The notes beneath the pieces were generated by a model. The model searched no databases and was not told the DNA's origin. It saw nothing but the letters and a program-made list of their open reading frames with translations. From assembly GCA_018240785.1 (NCBI GenBank), contig JAFEFC010000041.1:62001-126000 (forward strand): DNA of 64,000 nt. The letters run 5' to 3'. Made by a program: the position numbers and the translations under genes. Shown here piece by piece: positions 52,916-62,486 of the stretch. The DNA comes from Pseudomonadota bacterium. GTDB taxonomy: Bacteria > Pseudomonadota > Gammaproteobacteria > Burkholderiales > Rhodocyclaceae. How positions within the stretch are numbered: position 1 is the first letter of the stretch; each line of letters starts with the position of its first letter.

Positions 52916-54406
52916 ATGAAATACGATGACCTGCGCGACTTCATCACCCAACTCGAAGCCCGCGGAGAACTCAAGCGCATCTCGATGCCAGTGGACACGC
53001 ATCTTGAAATGACCGAGATCGCCGATCGTGTGCTGCGCGCCGGTGGCCCGGCGCTGCTGTTCGAGAAGCCGGTCACCAAAGGCGTGGCGCAGGCCATCCC
53101 GGTGCTCGCCAACCTGTTCGGCACCCCGCAGCGGGTGGCGATGGGCATGGGCGAGGACGTCGCCGACGGCAACTGGAGCACGCCGCTGCGCGAGGTCGGC
53201 AAGCTGCTCGCCTACCTGAAGGAACCCGAGCCGCCCAAGGGCCTGAAGGACGCCTGGGAAAAGCTGCCGGTGCTGAAGCAGGTGCTCAACATGGCGCCCA
53301 GGGAAGTCCGCTCCGCGCCCTGTCAGCAGGTGGTGTGGCAGGGCGATGAAGTCGACCTCGCCAGGCTGCCGATCCAGCACTGCTGGCCGGGCGACGCCGC
53401 GCCGCTGATCACCTGGGGCCTGGTGGTGACGCGCGGGCCGCACAAGAAGCGCCAGAACCTGGGCATCTACCGCCAGCAGGTGATCGGCCGCAACCGCGTG
53501 ATCATGCGCTGGCTGGCGCATCGCGGTGGCGCGCTGGATTTCCTCGAGCACCAGCGCGCGCATCCGGGCGAGCCTTTCCCGGTGTCGGTGGTGCTGGGCT
53601 GCGACCCGGCGACCATCCTTGGCGCGGTGACGCCGGTGCCGGACACGATCTCCGAATACCAGTTCGCCGGCCTGCTGCGCGGCGCCAAGACCGAGCTGGT
53701 GAAGTGTCTCGGCAGCGACCTCCAGGTGCCGGCCTCCGCCGAGATCGTGCTCGAAGGCGCGATCCAGCCCAATGACATGGCGCCCGAAGGCCCCTACGGC
53801 GACCATACCGGCTACTACAACGAAGTCTCCGACTTTCCGGTGTTCACCATCGAGCGCATCACCATGCGGCGTGATCCGATCTACCACAGCACCTACACCG
53901 GCAAGCCGCCCGACGAGCCGGCGATGCTGGGCGTGGCGCTCAACGAGGTCTTCGTGCCCCTGCTGCAGAAGCAGTTCACCGAGATCGTCGATTTCTACCT
54001 GCCGCCGGAAGGCTGCTCCTATCGCCTCGCGGTGGTGAGCATCCGCAAGCAGTATCCAGGTCACGCCAAGCGGGTGATGTTCGGCATCTGGAGCTTCCTG
54101 CGCCAGTTCATGTACACCAAGTTCATCATCGTGGTGGACGAGGATGTGAACATCCGCGACTGGAAGGAGGTGATCTGGGCGCTCACCACGCGCATGGACG
54201 CCACCCGCGACACCACGCTGGTCGACAACACGCCGATCGACTACCTCGACTTCGCCAGCCCGGTCGCCGGCCTGGGCAGCAAGATGGGGCTGGATGCGAC
54301 CAACAAGTGGCCGGGCGAGACCAGCCGCGAATGGGGCCGCCCGATCGTCATGGATGCGGCGGTGAAGCAGAAGGTCGATGCGATGTGGAGCGAGCTCGGT
54401 CTGTAG
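52916..54406 (+). CDS. ubiD: UbiD-family 4-hydroxy-3-polyprenylbenzoate decarboxylase
   Basis: A 496-residue prenyl-FMN-dependent decarboxylase. The start [22 protein letters not shown] is classical Ubi[13 protein letters not shown], the prFMN/metal site ([19 protein letters not shown] about 180-198) and the E-x-P-like segment ALEFLEHQ-type are recognisable. It normally acts third in the ubiquinone pathway; UbiD relatives also decarboxylate aromatic acids, but length and sequence fit UbiD itself. Its stop codon lies inside the stem of a 66-base palindrome. Confidence 0.93.
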   Translation: MKYDDLRDFITQLEARGELKRISMPVDTHLEMTEIADRVLRAGGPALLFEKPVTKGVAQAIPVLANLFGTPQRVAMGMGEDVADGNWSTPLREVGKLLAYLKEPEPPKGLKDAWEKLPVLKQVLNMAPREVRSAPCQQVVWQGDEVDLARLPIQHCWPGDAAPLITWGLVVTRGPHKKRQNLGIYRQQVIGRNRVIMRWLAHRGGALDFLEHQRAHPGEPFPVSVVLGCDPATILGAVTPVPDTISEYQFAGLLRGAKTELVKCLGSDLQVPASAEIVLEGAIQPNDMAPEGPYGDHTGYYNEVSDFPVFTIERITMRRDPIYHSTYTGKPPDEPAMLGVALNEVFVPLLQKQFTEIVDFYLPPEGCSYRLAVVSIRKQYPGHAKRVMFGIWSFLRQFMYTKFIIVVDEDVNIRDWKEVIWALTTRMDATRDTTLVDNTPIDYLDFASPVAGLGSKMGLDATNKWPGETSREWGRPIVMDAAVKQKVDAMWSELGL

Positions 54407-54469
54407 GAGCGGGCGTGACCGCGACTGCGGCGCTCGGGCACGAACCATTCGCGGTCACGCCCGCTCCTA
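54404..54469. repeat. REP-like palindrome overlapping the ubiD stop codon
   Basis: 21-bp perfect arms (54404-54424 with 54449-54469), starting TAGGAGCGGGCGTGACCGCGA, with a 24-base loop. The ubiD TAG stop forms the first three bases of the stem. The arm resembles the TAGGAGCGGGC-type REP sequences known in Pseudomonas. It probably also stops or protects the ubiD transcript. Confidence 0.65.
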
Positions 54470-54507
54470 TGGGGCGAATCCGCATCCCAATGATTCAAGG
54501 AAAATCG

Positions 54508-54921
54508 ATGAGCAATCCCGTCCCCGCACCGCTGCAGGCTGGCCAGCCCTCCGAAAACATGGTCACCCTCACCCATCTGATCTACGCGCTGCACGCCTTC
54601 GCGGTGTTTTCGGGTGTCGCGGGCTCGGCGACCATCATCGGCAGCTTCGTCGCCAGCCTGCCGTCGATCGCCGCCATCGTGCTCAACTACTGGAACCAGT
54701 CCGCCGCACGCGGCACCTGGCTGGAGAGCCACTTCCGCTGGCAGATCCGCACCTTCTGGTTTGCGGTGCTGTGGATCCTGGTGTCGGTGCTGATGATGGT
54801 GACTATCATCGGCATTCCCTTCGCCCTGCTGCTGATCGGCCTGGCCGGCCTGTGGGTGCTCTACCGCGTGGTGCGCGGCTGGCTGGCGCTGATCAACCGC
54901 GGTACGCTGCCGATGGACTGA
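54508..54921 (+). CDS. DUF4870-family membrane protein
   Basis: A 137-residue protein with three or four hydrophobic helices: a first about 26-55 (LTHLIYALHAFAVFSG ... TIIGSFVASLPSIAAIVLNYW), then FRWQIRTFWFAVLWILVSVLMMVTIIGIPFALLLIGLAGLWVLYRVVRGW. It matches the DUF4870 (Tic20-like) pattern HxxWQIRTFW. The role is unknown. CAAGGA precedes the ATG at 54508. It converges on dacB. Confidence 0.8.
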   Translation: MSNPVPAPLQAGQPSENMVTLTHLIYALHAFAVFSGVAGSATIIGSFVASLPSIAAIVLNYWNQSAARGTWLESHFRWQIRTFWFAVLWILVSVLMMVTIIGIPFALLLIGLAGLWVLYRVVRGWLALINRGTLPMD

Positions 54922-54937
54922 GAACGTTTGGATGGGG

Positions 54938-56404
54938 CTACTGCGCGGGTCGCAATCCGCCGGCCCACACCCATTCCAGCAGGGCGTCCTGCGCCGCGGC
55001 GGAGTTCGCCGCCTCGGGGTGATTGACCATCATCGCCACGACATGGCGGTTGCCGCCAGCGTCCAGCACATAGCCGGCCATCGCGCGCACGCCGTTCAGC
55101 GTGCCGGTCTTGATGTGGGCCTGGCCGTTGGCCGGGCTGCCCGCCAGCCGCTTGCGGGCGGTGCCGTCGACACCGGCGACCGGCAGCGCGGCGATGTATT
55201 CGGGCATCCACGGTCGTCGCCAGGCGGCCTGCAGGAGCTGGCCCAGGCTCGCGGCGCTGATGCGGGCGACGCGTGACAGGCCGGAGCCGTTTTCGATCAC
55301 CAGGCCGCGGGTGTCGATGCCTGCCGTATCGAGCGTGTCGGCAGCGATGCGTGCGCCGCGCGCCACCATGTCGCCTGTCGCCCGGCCGTCGGTCGATGGC
55401 GAGGCGCCCAGCGTCGCGAGCAACTGGCGTGCGATGACGTTGCTCGACCACTTGTTCATGTCGCGCACGATCTCCGCCAGCGGGGGTGATTCTTCCGTCA
55501 GGCGCGTCTCGGCCTCGGCCGGCGTGGCTCCCGCACGCACCTTTCCGTTCAGCGTGCCGCCGATTTCCTGCCACAGGCCGGCGACCAGCGCCGTGCCGAA
55601 ATCGGCCGGTGGCAGTGGTGCGGCGCTCCAGTCGCGCGGTCCGCAACTGGCCGGCAGGCTGCCTGCCAGCACCAGGCGCGGGCCGGGCTCGAGGCGGGCG
55701 TCGAGGTCGCGATACCAGACGACGCACGGCCCGTCGGACGTGACCAGGCGGTTATCGATCACCAGTCCGGCGAGCGGCGGCTCGGTCGCGACGGATACCG
55801 CCTCCGAGGCGCGCGCTGCCGGCGTGAGCGCGAGCTGCAGCGTGTTCCAGTTCAGCAGCAGGCCGTCCGGGCCGCTGTTGTAGGGGCGCAGGCCACGGCC
55901 GTCGAAGGCGGCGGGGTCGTGCTGCGGCAGCGACAGGGCCGACGCGTCGAGCACGATGTCGCCCTTCACCGAACGGATGCCGAGCGCGCGCACGCGGCGC
56001 AGCATCTTCCACAGGCGGTCGTAGCCCAGCACCGGGTCGGCGCCGCCGACGATGTACAGGTCGCCATCGAGGACGCCGCCATTCACCCGTCCGTGGCTGG
56101 CGATGCGCGTGCTCCAGGTGTGCGCGGGTCCAAGGCGCTCGAAGGCGGCGAAGGCGGTCACCAGCTTCATCACCGAGGCCGGGTTCATCGGCTGCGCCGC
56201 ATTCACGGCCAGTGCTGGACGGTCGCTGCCGACGGGTTGAACCCAGATCGACACCGCGTCGATGGGCACCTTCGCCTGCTCCAGCGCGAGCCTGACGGTC
56301 GGCGGCATGGGCTCGGCGGCAGCGAGCAGCGTGACGCAGGCCAGCAGCGTCGCGGTCAAGTGGCGGAACAGGCGGGCGGTGCCGCGGAGCGTGGGGAAAA
56401 TCAT
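54938..56404 (-). CDS. dacB: D-alanyl-D-alanine carboxypeptidase/endopeptidase (PBP4)
   Basis: A 488-residue secreted class C penicillin-binding protein that trims or cleaves peptidoglycan cross-links. There is a signal peptide (about 1-31, ending LLAAAEP). The active-site motifs are S77-V-M-K80 (NPASVMK), SSN (MNKWSSN, about 315) and KTG (HIKTGTLNG). The large insertion between the first two motifs is typical of PBP4 rather than DacA. It is a single gene, divergent from a hypothetical gene. Confidence 0.93.
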   Translation of the reverse strand: MIFPTLRGTARLFRHLTATLLACVTLLAAAEPMPPTVRLALEQAKVPIDAVSIWVQPVGSDRPALAVNAAQPMNPASVMKLVTAFAAFERLGPAHTWSTRIASHGRVNGGVLDGDLYIVGGADPVLGYDRLWKMLRRVRALGIRSVKGDIVLDASALSLPQHDPAAFDGRGLRPYNSGPDGLLLNWNTLQLALTPAARASEAVSVATEPPLAGLVIDNRLVTSDGPCVVWYRDLDARLEPGPRLVLAGSLPASCGPRDWSAAPLPPADFGTALVAGLWQEIGGTLNGKVRAGATPAEAETRLTEESPPLAEIVRDMNKWSSNVIARQLLATLGASPSTDGRATGDMVARGARIAADTLDTAGIDTRGLVIENGSGLSRVARISAASLGQLLQAAWRRPWMPEYIAALPVAGVDGTARKRLAGSPANGQAHIKTGTLNGVRAMAGYVLDAGGNRHVVAMMVNHPEAANSAAAQDALLEWVWAGGLRPAQ

Positions 56405-56504
56405 CGCGAGGCGGGGGGCAAATATGGCCGCAATTGAGGAGAATGCCTCGATTCAGGGATGCTGCGGTGCCGCAAACGGCTTCCCATGCGCAATACTATA
56501 GGGC

Positions 56505-56942
56505 ATGGAAAACCACGACGGACGTGCCGGGCGTCCGGCGCCCGCCGGGTGTTGGAGCTTCTGGCCTTTCGTCGGGCGCCTTGAGGATGTGGACATCATG
56601 AGCGGCTTCGGGCACTACGATCGCACGGCAAGGGAAGTGGAACAGGAGATGATCAAGCGCGGCATCGCCTTGGGGCTCGATTGGGACAACGTGGCGACGA
56701 TGCGCACGCTCGCCCGCGAGGCGCTGTCTTGCACTACCGAATGCCGCCTGGGGCTGCTGCGCCATCCGGACTACACGCAACGCGGCAAGGGCGAGCTGTT
56801 CGCGCTGTCCGAGCTGATGCTCAACACCATGCGCCAGAGCGCCCTGATCGGCGTGCACACCAGCGGCGGTCCGGTGTGGAAGGCGTTCGGGCGGGCCCTG
56901 TACGAGGAGGCGGCGCGCAGCAAGGAAGGCGCTGGTGCGTGA
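56505..56942 (+). CDS. Hypothetical protein
   Basis: A 145-residue cytosolic protein I do not recognise. The part from MSGFGHYDRTAREVEQEMIKRGIALGLDW onward looks like a real alpha-helical domain with conserved-looking Cys (SCTTECRLGLL) and ends in a helix (AFGRALYEEAARSKEG). The first 31 residues are rich in Gly/Pro/Trp and may be non-coding; ATG 56598 is an alternative start that would give 114 residues. The upstream ATG has no clear ribosome site. Confidence 0.6.
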   Translation: MENHDGRAGRPAPAGCWSFWPFVGRLEDVDIMSGFGHYDRTAREVEQEMIKRGIALGLDWDNVATMRTLAREALSCTTECRLGLLRHPDYTQRGKGELFALSELMLNTMRQSALIGVHTSGGPVWKAFGRALYEEAARSKEGAGA

Positions 56943-56990
56943 CGCGGGGGCCGGCTACTCGGTCCGGCCCGCAGTCGGGCGAGATTGCGC

Positions 56991-58253
56991 TCAGGGCAGC
57001 GGCTGTTCTGCGGCGAAGAGGTTCTCGACCGTTTCTCGCTCGCGCACGAGGTGGACCCGATCGCCGTCCACCATGACTTCCGCCGCGCGTCCGCGGGTGT
57101 TGTAGTTCGAGCTCATCGTCATGCCGTAGGCCCCGGCCGAAAGGATGGCGAGCAGGTCGCCCTCGGCCACGGCCAGGCTGCGATCGTGGGCCAGGAAGTC
57201 GCCGCTCTCGCAGATCGGGCCGACGATCTCGTAGCGCTGCGGCGGCAAGTTGCGCTCATGCACGGCGACGACCTCGTGATAGGCGTCGTACAGCGCCGGT
57301 CGCCCAAGGTCGTTCATGGCCGCATCGACGATGGCGAAGTTCTTCTCCTCGCCCGGCTTCAGGTACTCGATGCGGGTCAGCAGCAGCCCGGCGTTGCCGA
57401 CCAGCGAACGCCCCGGCTCGAAGCACAATTCCTCCTTGCGGCCTTCGAACACGGCCAGTAGCGGCGCCAGGTATTCGGCCACCGCAGGCGGGGTCTCGTC
57501 CCTGTAGCGGATGCCCAGCCCGCCCCCAAGGTCGATGTGGTCCAGCGCGATGCCTTCGGTCGCGAGCTGGTCGACCAGGGTGAGCAACTTCTGCGCTGCC
57601 TCGACCATGGGTGCGGCATCCAGAAGCTGCGAGCCGATGTGGCAGGCGACGCCGTGTATGCGCAGGTGTGGCAGTTGCGCTGCGCGCCGGTAGAGCGCGG
57701 GCGCGTCATCGAAGGCCACGCCGAACTTGTTGCTCTTGAGGCCGGTGGAGATGTAGGGGTGCGTCTTGGGGTCGACGTCGGGATTCACCCGCAGCGCGAT
57801 CGGCGCCGTTTTTCCGGCCTCACCCGCCACTTCGTTCAGGCGCTCGAGCTCGGCCGCCGATTCGACATTGAAGCAGCGGATGCCGGCTGCCAGCGCCTGG
57901 CGCATCTCCGCACGGCTCTTGCCCACGCCGGAGAACACCACCTTGCCGGCGTCGCCGCCGGCAGCGATCACGCGCGCCAGCTCGCCGCCCGACACGATGT
58001 CGAAACCGGCGCCCAGCCGTGCAAACACCGACAGCACGCCGAGGTTGGAGTTGGCCTTCACCGCATAGCAGACGAGCGAGCGGCGGCCGCCCAGGGCCTG
58101 GCGATAGGCCTCGAAGGCGGCCGTCAGCGCAGCACGTGAATACACGTAGGCGGGCGTACCGTAGCGGGTCGCGATGTCCTGCAGTGCGACGTCCTCGAGG
58201 GTCAGCGCGCCATTGACGGCGTGGAGGGTGGGCGTGGGGTAGGGGTGGCTCAT
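56991..58253 (-). CDS. lysA: Diaminopimelate decarboxylase
   Basis: A 420-residue PLP enzyme of the alanine-racemase fold, which makes lysine from meso-diaminopimelate. The PLP lysine is K66 (CYAVKANSN). HIGSQ (about 197-201), the Gly-rich GGGLGI and the C-terminal active-site CESGDFLA (about 350) are present. The ATG overlaps the stop of the lptM lipoprotein gene as ATGA, the usual yifL-lysA arrangement. Confidence 0.96.
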   Translation of the reverse strand: MSHPYPTPTLHAVNGALTLEDVALQDIATRYGTPAYVYSRAALTAAFEAYRQALGGRRSLVCYAVKANSNLGVLSVFARLGAGFDIVSGGELARVIAAGGDAGKVVFSGVGKSRAEMRQALAAGIRCFNVESAAELERLNEVAGEAGKTAPIALRVNPDVDPKTHPYISTGLKSNKFGVAFDDAPALYRRAAQLPHLRIHGVACHIGSQLLDAAPMVEAAQKLLTLVDQLATEGIALDHIDLGGGLGIRYRDETPPAVAEYLAPLLAVFEGRKEELCFEPGRSLVGNAGLLLTRIEYLKPGEEKNFAIVDAAMNDLGRPALYDAYHEVVAVHERNLPPQRYEIVGPICESGDFLAHDRSLAVAEGDLLAILSAGAYGMTMSSNYNTRGRAAEVMVDGDRVHLVRERETVENLFAAEQPLP

Positions 58254-58444
58254 CGGGGTCTCAACGCAGGCGGAAGCCCGTCCTCCGGCGTGACGAAGCG
58301 TTTGCTATCATCAGCGCCCGCCTGCGGAGCGGCCGTGCCGGCCTGCCCCCTGGATGCAGGCGCCGGCATGTAAAGCGGGCCCTTGATGCCACAGGCGGAA
58401 AGCAGCATGCAGCCGAGCACGATCACCAGAAACTTCGCTTGCAT
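58250..58444 (-). CDS. lptM: LptM/YifL-type small lipoprotein
   Basis: A 64-residue lipoprotein. The signal peptide has lipobox LLSAC, with the lipid-carrying Cys at 18, followed directly by GIKGPLYMP, the conserved LptM motif. LptM in E. coli binds LptDE and helps its maturation in the outer membrane. Placement just before lysA, opposite cyaY, is the conserved arrangement. Confidence 0.9.
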   Translation of the reverse strand: MQAKFLVIVLGCMLLSACGIKGPLYMPAPASRGQAGTAAPQAGADDSKRFVTPEDGLPPALRPR

Positions 58445-58489
58445 CGCCGTTCTTCGGGAAAAAGCGGAATGCTAACAGAAGGAGCCAGC

Positions 58490-58816
58490 ATGGATGAGTC
58501 CGCATTCAACGCCCTCGCCGAGGCAGAACTCGCGCGCATCGAGACCGCGCTCGAGGACTGCGGCGCGGACATCGACATCGAACCCAAGCCCGGTGGCGTG
58601 CTCGAGATCGAGTTCGACAACGGCAGCAAGATGATCATCAACCGCCACACGGCGGCGCGCGAGATCTGGGTTGCGGCGCGCTCGGGCGGGTTCCACTTCC
58701 GGCCCGAGGCGGGGCAATGGCTCAATACGCGCGACGGTACCGAGCTCTACGCGATGTTGTCGAAGCTGGTCAGCGAGCAGGGCGGCACCGCGCTCAATGT
58801 GAGCCGCGGCGGCTGA
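58490..58816 (+). CDS. cyaY: Frataxin-like iron donor CyaY
   Basis: A 108-residue frataxin homologue. The acidic first helix (ESAFNALAEAELARIETALEDCG) and the beta-sheet core (GGVLEIEFDNGSKMIINRHTAAREIWVAARSGGFHF) match CyaY, which modulates Fe-S cluster assembly with IscS. Start at ATG 58490 behind AAGGAG. Divergent from lptM-lysA and convergent with mrcA, as in many proteobacteria. Confidence 0.95.
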   Translation: MDESAFNALAEAELARIETALEDCGADIDIEPKPGGVLEIEFDNGSKMIINRHTAAREIWVAARSGGFHFRPEAGQWLNTRDGTELYAMLSKLVSEQGGTALNVSRGG

Positions 58817-58828
58817 GCCGGAGGGGGC

Positions 58829-61237
58829 TCAGCGCCCGATCGGCACGGGCACGCGGTCGACAACCGGTGCCGGTGCCTGCATTGCCGGCACGTCGCGCCG
58901 CGGCGCGGAATGTGCGGCCGGCGCCGGCGGTATCGCCTCTTCGGGCGCCTCCGTCGCCGGAGTTTCGTCGGTGAACATGTCCTTCAGCCAGTCCGGCACG
59001 GGCGGCGGCGCGGGCGGCTTGTTCTCCGCATAGATATAGTCCTGCCGGCTGCCGTCGCCCGAGGGCACGGCCAGCAGGCCGCCGGGAAGTGGACGCTCGC
59101 GCTGCGGAACGTCCTGCAGCGCGACGCGCATGTAGTCGATCCAGATCGGCAAGGCCGCGGCGCCGCCGGTCTCGCCGCGGCCGAGGTTGCGCGGCTGGCT
59201 GTAACCCATCCACGTCACCGCCACGATGTTGCCGCCGTAGCCGCAGAACCAGGCGTCGAGATAGTCGTTGGTCGTGCCCGTCTTGCCGGCGAGATCGCTG
59301 CGGTTGAGGACGCGGGCGCGTGTCGCGGTGCCGGAGCGGACGACGTCCTGCATCATCGAATCGAGCAGCCAGGCGTTGCGCTCGTCGATCACGCGCGGTG
59401 CGCTCTCGCCGGCGATCGGCGGGTCGGTGCGCGCGATCACGCGGCCATTGCCGTCGTGGATCTCCTTGATCACGAAGGGTTCGACGCGATATCCGCCATT
59501 GGCGAACACCGCATAGGCCGAGGCCATCTCCCATGGCGTGACCGAACCCGCGCCCAGCGCCATCGTCAGGTACGGCGGATGCTTGGCCCCATCGAAGCCG
59601 AAGCGGGTGATGTAGTCCTGCGCGTAGTCGGGCGAGATCGCCTGCAGCAGCCGGATCGACACCATGTTCTTGGAACGCGCCAGGGCGCTGCGCAGCGTCA
59701 TCGGGCCGCTGTACTTGCCGTCGTAGTTCTTTGGCTCCCAGGCCTGGCCGCCGGTGGTGCCGGCGGGGAAGGAGATGGGTTCGTCCCTCATCACGCTGCC
59801 CGGGCCGAAGCCGCGCTCGAGCGCCGCGGAATAGATGAAGGGCTTGAAGCTGGATCCCGGCTGCCGCTGGGCTTGGGTGACGTGATTGAACTTGCTGCGG
59901 TTGTAGTCGAAGCCGCCGATCAGCGCCCGCACCGCGCCGCTGCTGGCGTCGATCGACACCAGGGCGCCCTGCGCCTCGGGCAGTTGCGTGATCTCCCAGC
60001 CCTTGCCGCCATTCACCGCGTGGATGCGCACGATCGCGCCGCGGCGGATGCGCCGGGTCTGCGGCGCCTTGTCGGCGAGCATCGGCGCAACAAAGCGCAG
60101 GCCGGTGCCCGCGATCGTGATGCGTTCGCCATGGCGGTACAGCGCGACCTGCTTCGGTGATGCGTCCAGCACCAGCGCGGCAAGCAGGTCATCGTAGTCG
60201 GCGGCGTCGCCCATCAGGTCGTCGAGCTGCTCGTCGTCGAGCTTGCCTGCAGGCAGGTCGACGAAGCCTTCGGGCCCGCGATAGCCGTGCCGGCGGTCAT
60301 AGTCGGCGACGCCCTCGCGCAGCGCGGCATAGGCCGCTTCCTGGTCCTTGCGCGTGATCGTGGTGATGATGCTGATGCCCAGCTCGTAGGCGCGGTCGCC
60401 GAACTGCTCGACCGCGATCTGGCGCGCCATCTCGGCGACATAGTCGCCATGCAGCACCGGTTCGCCGCCATTGGTGGTCGCGCGGCGGCTGGTGACGGGC
60501 TGCGCTATGGCGTGGCGGAAAGCCGCCTCGTCGATGAAGCCGGCCTCGACCATGCGGCGCAGCACATAACGCTGGCGCAGCGTCGCGCGCGCAGGATTGA
60601 CGATCGGGTTGAAGGCCGATGGCGCCTTGGGCAGCCCCGCCAGCATCGCCGCCTCGGGCAGCGTGATCTCGCCGAGCGATTTGCCGAAGTAGGTCTTTGC
60701 GGCCACCGCGAAGCCGTAGGAGCGCTGGCCGAGATAGATCTGGTTGAGGTAAAGCTCGAGGATCTCGTCCTTCGACAGGCTGCGCTCGATCTTCAGCGCG
60801 AGCAGGATTTCATAGAGCTTGCGATTGAAGGTCTTCTCGCGCGACAGGAAGAAGTTTCGCGCCACCTGCATGGTGATCGTCGAGGCGCCCTGGCCGCGTC
60901 CGCCCGAGGTCACGTTGGCGATTGCCGCGCGCACGATGCCAAGCGGGTCGATGCCGGGATGTTCGTAGAAGCGCTCGTCCTCGGCCGCGAGGATGGCCTG
61001 CTTGAGGACGGGCGGCACGTCGGCGATGTGCACCACGCTGCGGCGTTCCTCGCCGAATTCGCCGAGCAGGTAGCCGTCGGCGGTGAGCACCCGCAGCGGC
61101 ACACGCGGGCGATAGTCGGTGAGGGTTTCGAGCGACGGCAGGTTGGGCCACGCGAACAGCGAGATGGCGACCAGCGTGGCGATGCCGAGGATCGCGAGCG
61201 AGATCAGCGCCGCAACCGGATAGAGGACCCAGCGCAT
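58829..61237 (-). CDS. mrcA: Penicillin-binding protein 1A (bifunctional transglycosylase/transpeptidase)
   Basis: An 802-residue class A PBP. There is one N-terminal membrane helix (about 7-29). The glycosyltransferase domain has EDERFYEHPGID (about 87-98) and GASTITMQVARN. An OB-like insertion follows, and then the transpeptidase with PGSSFKPFIYS (SxxK), the SxN region SKNM and KTGTTNDY. The C-terminus is Pro/Ala-rich. It polymerises and cross-links peptidoglycan. It is next to the divergent pilMNOPQ operon, the classical ponA-pilM order. Confidence 0.95.
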   Translation of the reverse strand: MRWVLYPVAALISLAILGIATLVAISLFAWPNLPSLETLTDYRPRVPLRVLTADGYLLGEFGEERRSVVHIADVPPVLKQAILAAEDERFYEHPGIDPLGIVRAAIANVTSGGRGQGASTITMQVARNFFLSREKTFNRKLYEILLALKIERSLSKDEILELYLNQIYLGQRSYGFAVAAKTYFGKSLGEITLPEAAMLAGLPKAPSAFNPIVNPARATLRQRYVLRRMVEAGFIDEAAFRHAIAQPVTSRRATTNGGEPVLHGDYVAEMARQIAVEQFGDRAYELGISIITTITRKDQEAAYAALREGVADYDRRHGYRGPEGFVDLPAGKLDDEQLDDLMGDAADYDDLLAALVLDASPKQVALYRHGERITIAGTGLRFVAPMLADKAPQTRRIRRGAIVRIHAVNGGKGWEITQLPEAQGALVSIDASSGAVRALIGGFDYNRSKFNHVTQAQRQPGSSFKPFIYSAALERGFGPGSVMRDEPISFPAGTTGGQAWEPKNYDGKYSGPMTLRSALARSKNMVSIRLLQAISPDYAQDYITRFGFDGAKHPPYLTMALGAGSVTPWEMASAYAVFANGGYRVEPFVIKEIHDGNGRVIARTDPPIAGESAPRVIDERNAWLLDSMMQDVVRSGTATRARVLNRSDLAGKTGTTNDYLDAWFCGYGGNIVAVTWMGYSQPRNLGRGETGGAAALPIWIDYMRVALQDVPQRERPLPGGLLAVPSGDGSRQDYIYAENKPPAPPPVPDWLKDMFTDETPATEAPEEAIPPAPAAHSAPRRDVPAMQAPAPVVDRVPVPIGR

Positions 61238-61266
61238 TGGCAGTCCACAAGAAAAATCGGGTCGCT

Positions 61267-61272
61267 AGTATA
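61267..61272 (-). promoter_or_regulatory. Candidate -10 element of mrcA
   Basis: On the minus strand TATACT lies 29 bases before the mrcA start. The -35 is weak. The other half of this 172-base gap is AT-rich and should hold the pilM promoter, for which TTGTTA-N17-TTACAA is a weak candidate. Confidence 0.4.
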
Positions 61273-61409
61273 AAGGAAGCCTTGCGGCGAGCCGTTACAG
61301 AACTCTGGCCGTGAAGTGTTGCGCTTTACACCCATGGTGGTTGTTGTTAGCATCCGACAAAAATGATTACAAATTGCGCGTAACATAAAGAAATTTAAGG
61401 GTTTTCTTT

Positions 61410-62486
61410 GTGATTGAGCTCTCCCTCTTCGGTTCCAGGGCGCACCAGCTTGCCGGACTCGATATCTCATCTTCATCGGTCAAGCTTGTCGAGCTGTCCG
61501 GAGGGGACAAGGACGGTTACAAAGTCGAGCGCTACGCGATCGAGACCCTGCCGCGCGATGCGGTGGTGGACGGCAACATCGCCAATCTCGAAGCGGTCAG
61601 CGAAGCGGTGGTGCGGGCGCTGCGCCGCTTCGGCCCGGGCGTGCGCAACGTGGCGATGGCGCTGCCGGCATCCTCGGTCATCACCAAGAAGATCATCCTG
61701 CCCGAGGGCCTGCGCGAGCAGGAAATGGAACTGGCGGTCGAGTCGGAGGCCAACCAGTACATTCCTTTCGCGCTCGATGAGGTGAACCTCGACTTCCAGG
61801 TCATCGGGCCCGCGCCCGGCAGCCCCGGCGAGGTCGAGGTGCTGATCGCCGCCTCGCGCAAGGACAAGGTCGAGGACCGCGTGGCCATCGCGCAGGCGGC
61901 CGGGCTGAAGGCGACGGTCGTCGATGTCGAGTCGCTCGCGATCGAATCGGCGCTCGAGCTCGTTAGCGCGCAGTTGCCCGGCGGCGGGCGCGACAAGGTG
62001 ATCGCGCTGATCGATGTCGGCGCCAGCGTCATGAACGTGACCATGCTGCGCAACCGCGTCCCGGTGTACTCGCGCGAGCAGGCCTTCGGCGGTAATCAGC
62101 TCACCCAGGACATTTCCCGCCAGTACGGCATGAGCGTGGACGATGCCGAGGCGGCGAAGCGCGCGGGCACGCTGCCCGAAGCCTATGCGCGAGATCTCAT
62201 GCGCCCCTTCATGGACAGCCTTGCGCTCGAGGTATCGCGTGCGCTGCAGTTCTTCTTCACCTCCACCCAGTACAACCAGATCGACCATCTCGTGCTCGCC
62301 GGCGGCTGCGCCATCATGCCCGGGCTGGCGCAGGTGGTCGGTGCCCGCACGCAGATCGAGACCGTGATCGCGAACCCCTTCGCGAAGATGACGCTGTCTT
62401 CCAAGGTGCGGCCCAAGAACCTGCTTGCGGATGCGCCCTCGCTGATGGTGGCTTGCGGCCTGGCCTTGCGGAGATTCGACGCATGA
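61410..62486 (+). CDS. pilM: Type IV pilus assembly protein PilM
   Basis: A 358-residue actin-like ATPase on the cytoplasmic face of the type IV pilus alignment complex. The ATPase phosphate-binding segments are LAGLDISSSSVKLVEL and IDVGASVMNVTML, plus the adenosine motif LAGGCAIMPGL. GTG start at 61410 behind TAAGG. It binds the N-terminus of PilN, encoded next with an ATGA overlap. It is the first gene of pilMNOP(Q). Confidence 0.95.
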   Translation: MIELSLFGSRAHQLAGLDISSSSVKLVELSGGDKDGYKVERYAIETLPRDAVVDGNIANLEAVSEAVVRALRRFGPGVRNVAMALPASSVITKKIILPEGLREQEMELAVESEANQYIPFALDEVNLDFQVIGPAPGSPGEVEVLIAASRKDKVEDRVAIAQAAGLKATVVDVESLAIESALELVSAQLPGGGRDKVIALIDVGASVMNVTMLRNRVPVYSREQAFGGNQLTQDISRQYGMSVDDAEAAKRAGTLPEAYARDLMRPFMDSLALEVSRALQFFFTSTQYNQIDHLVLAGGCAIMPGLAQVVGARTQIETVIANPFAKMTLSSKVRPKNLLADAPSLMVACGLALRRFDA

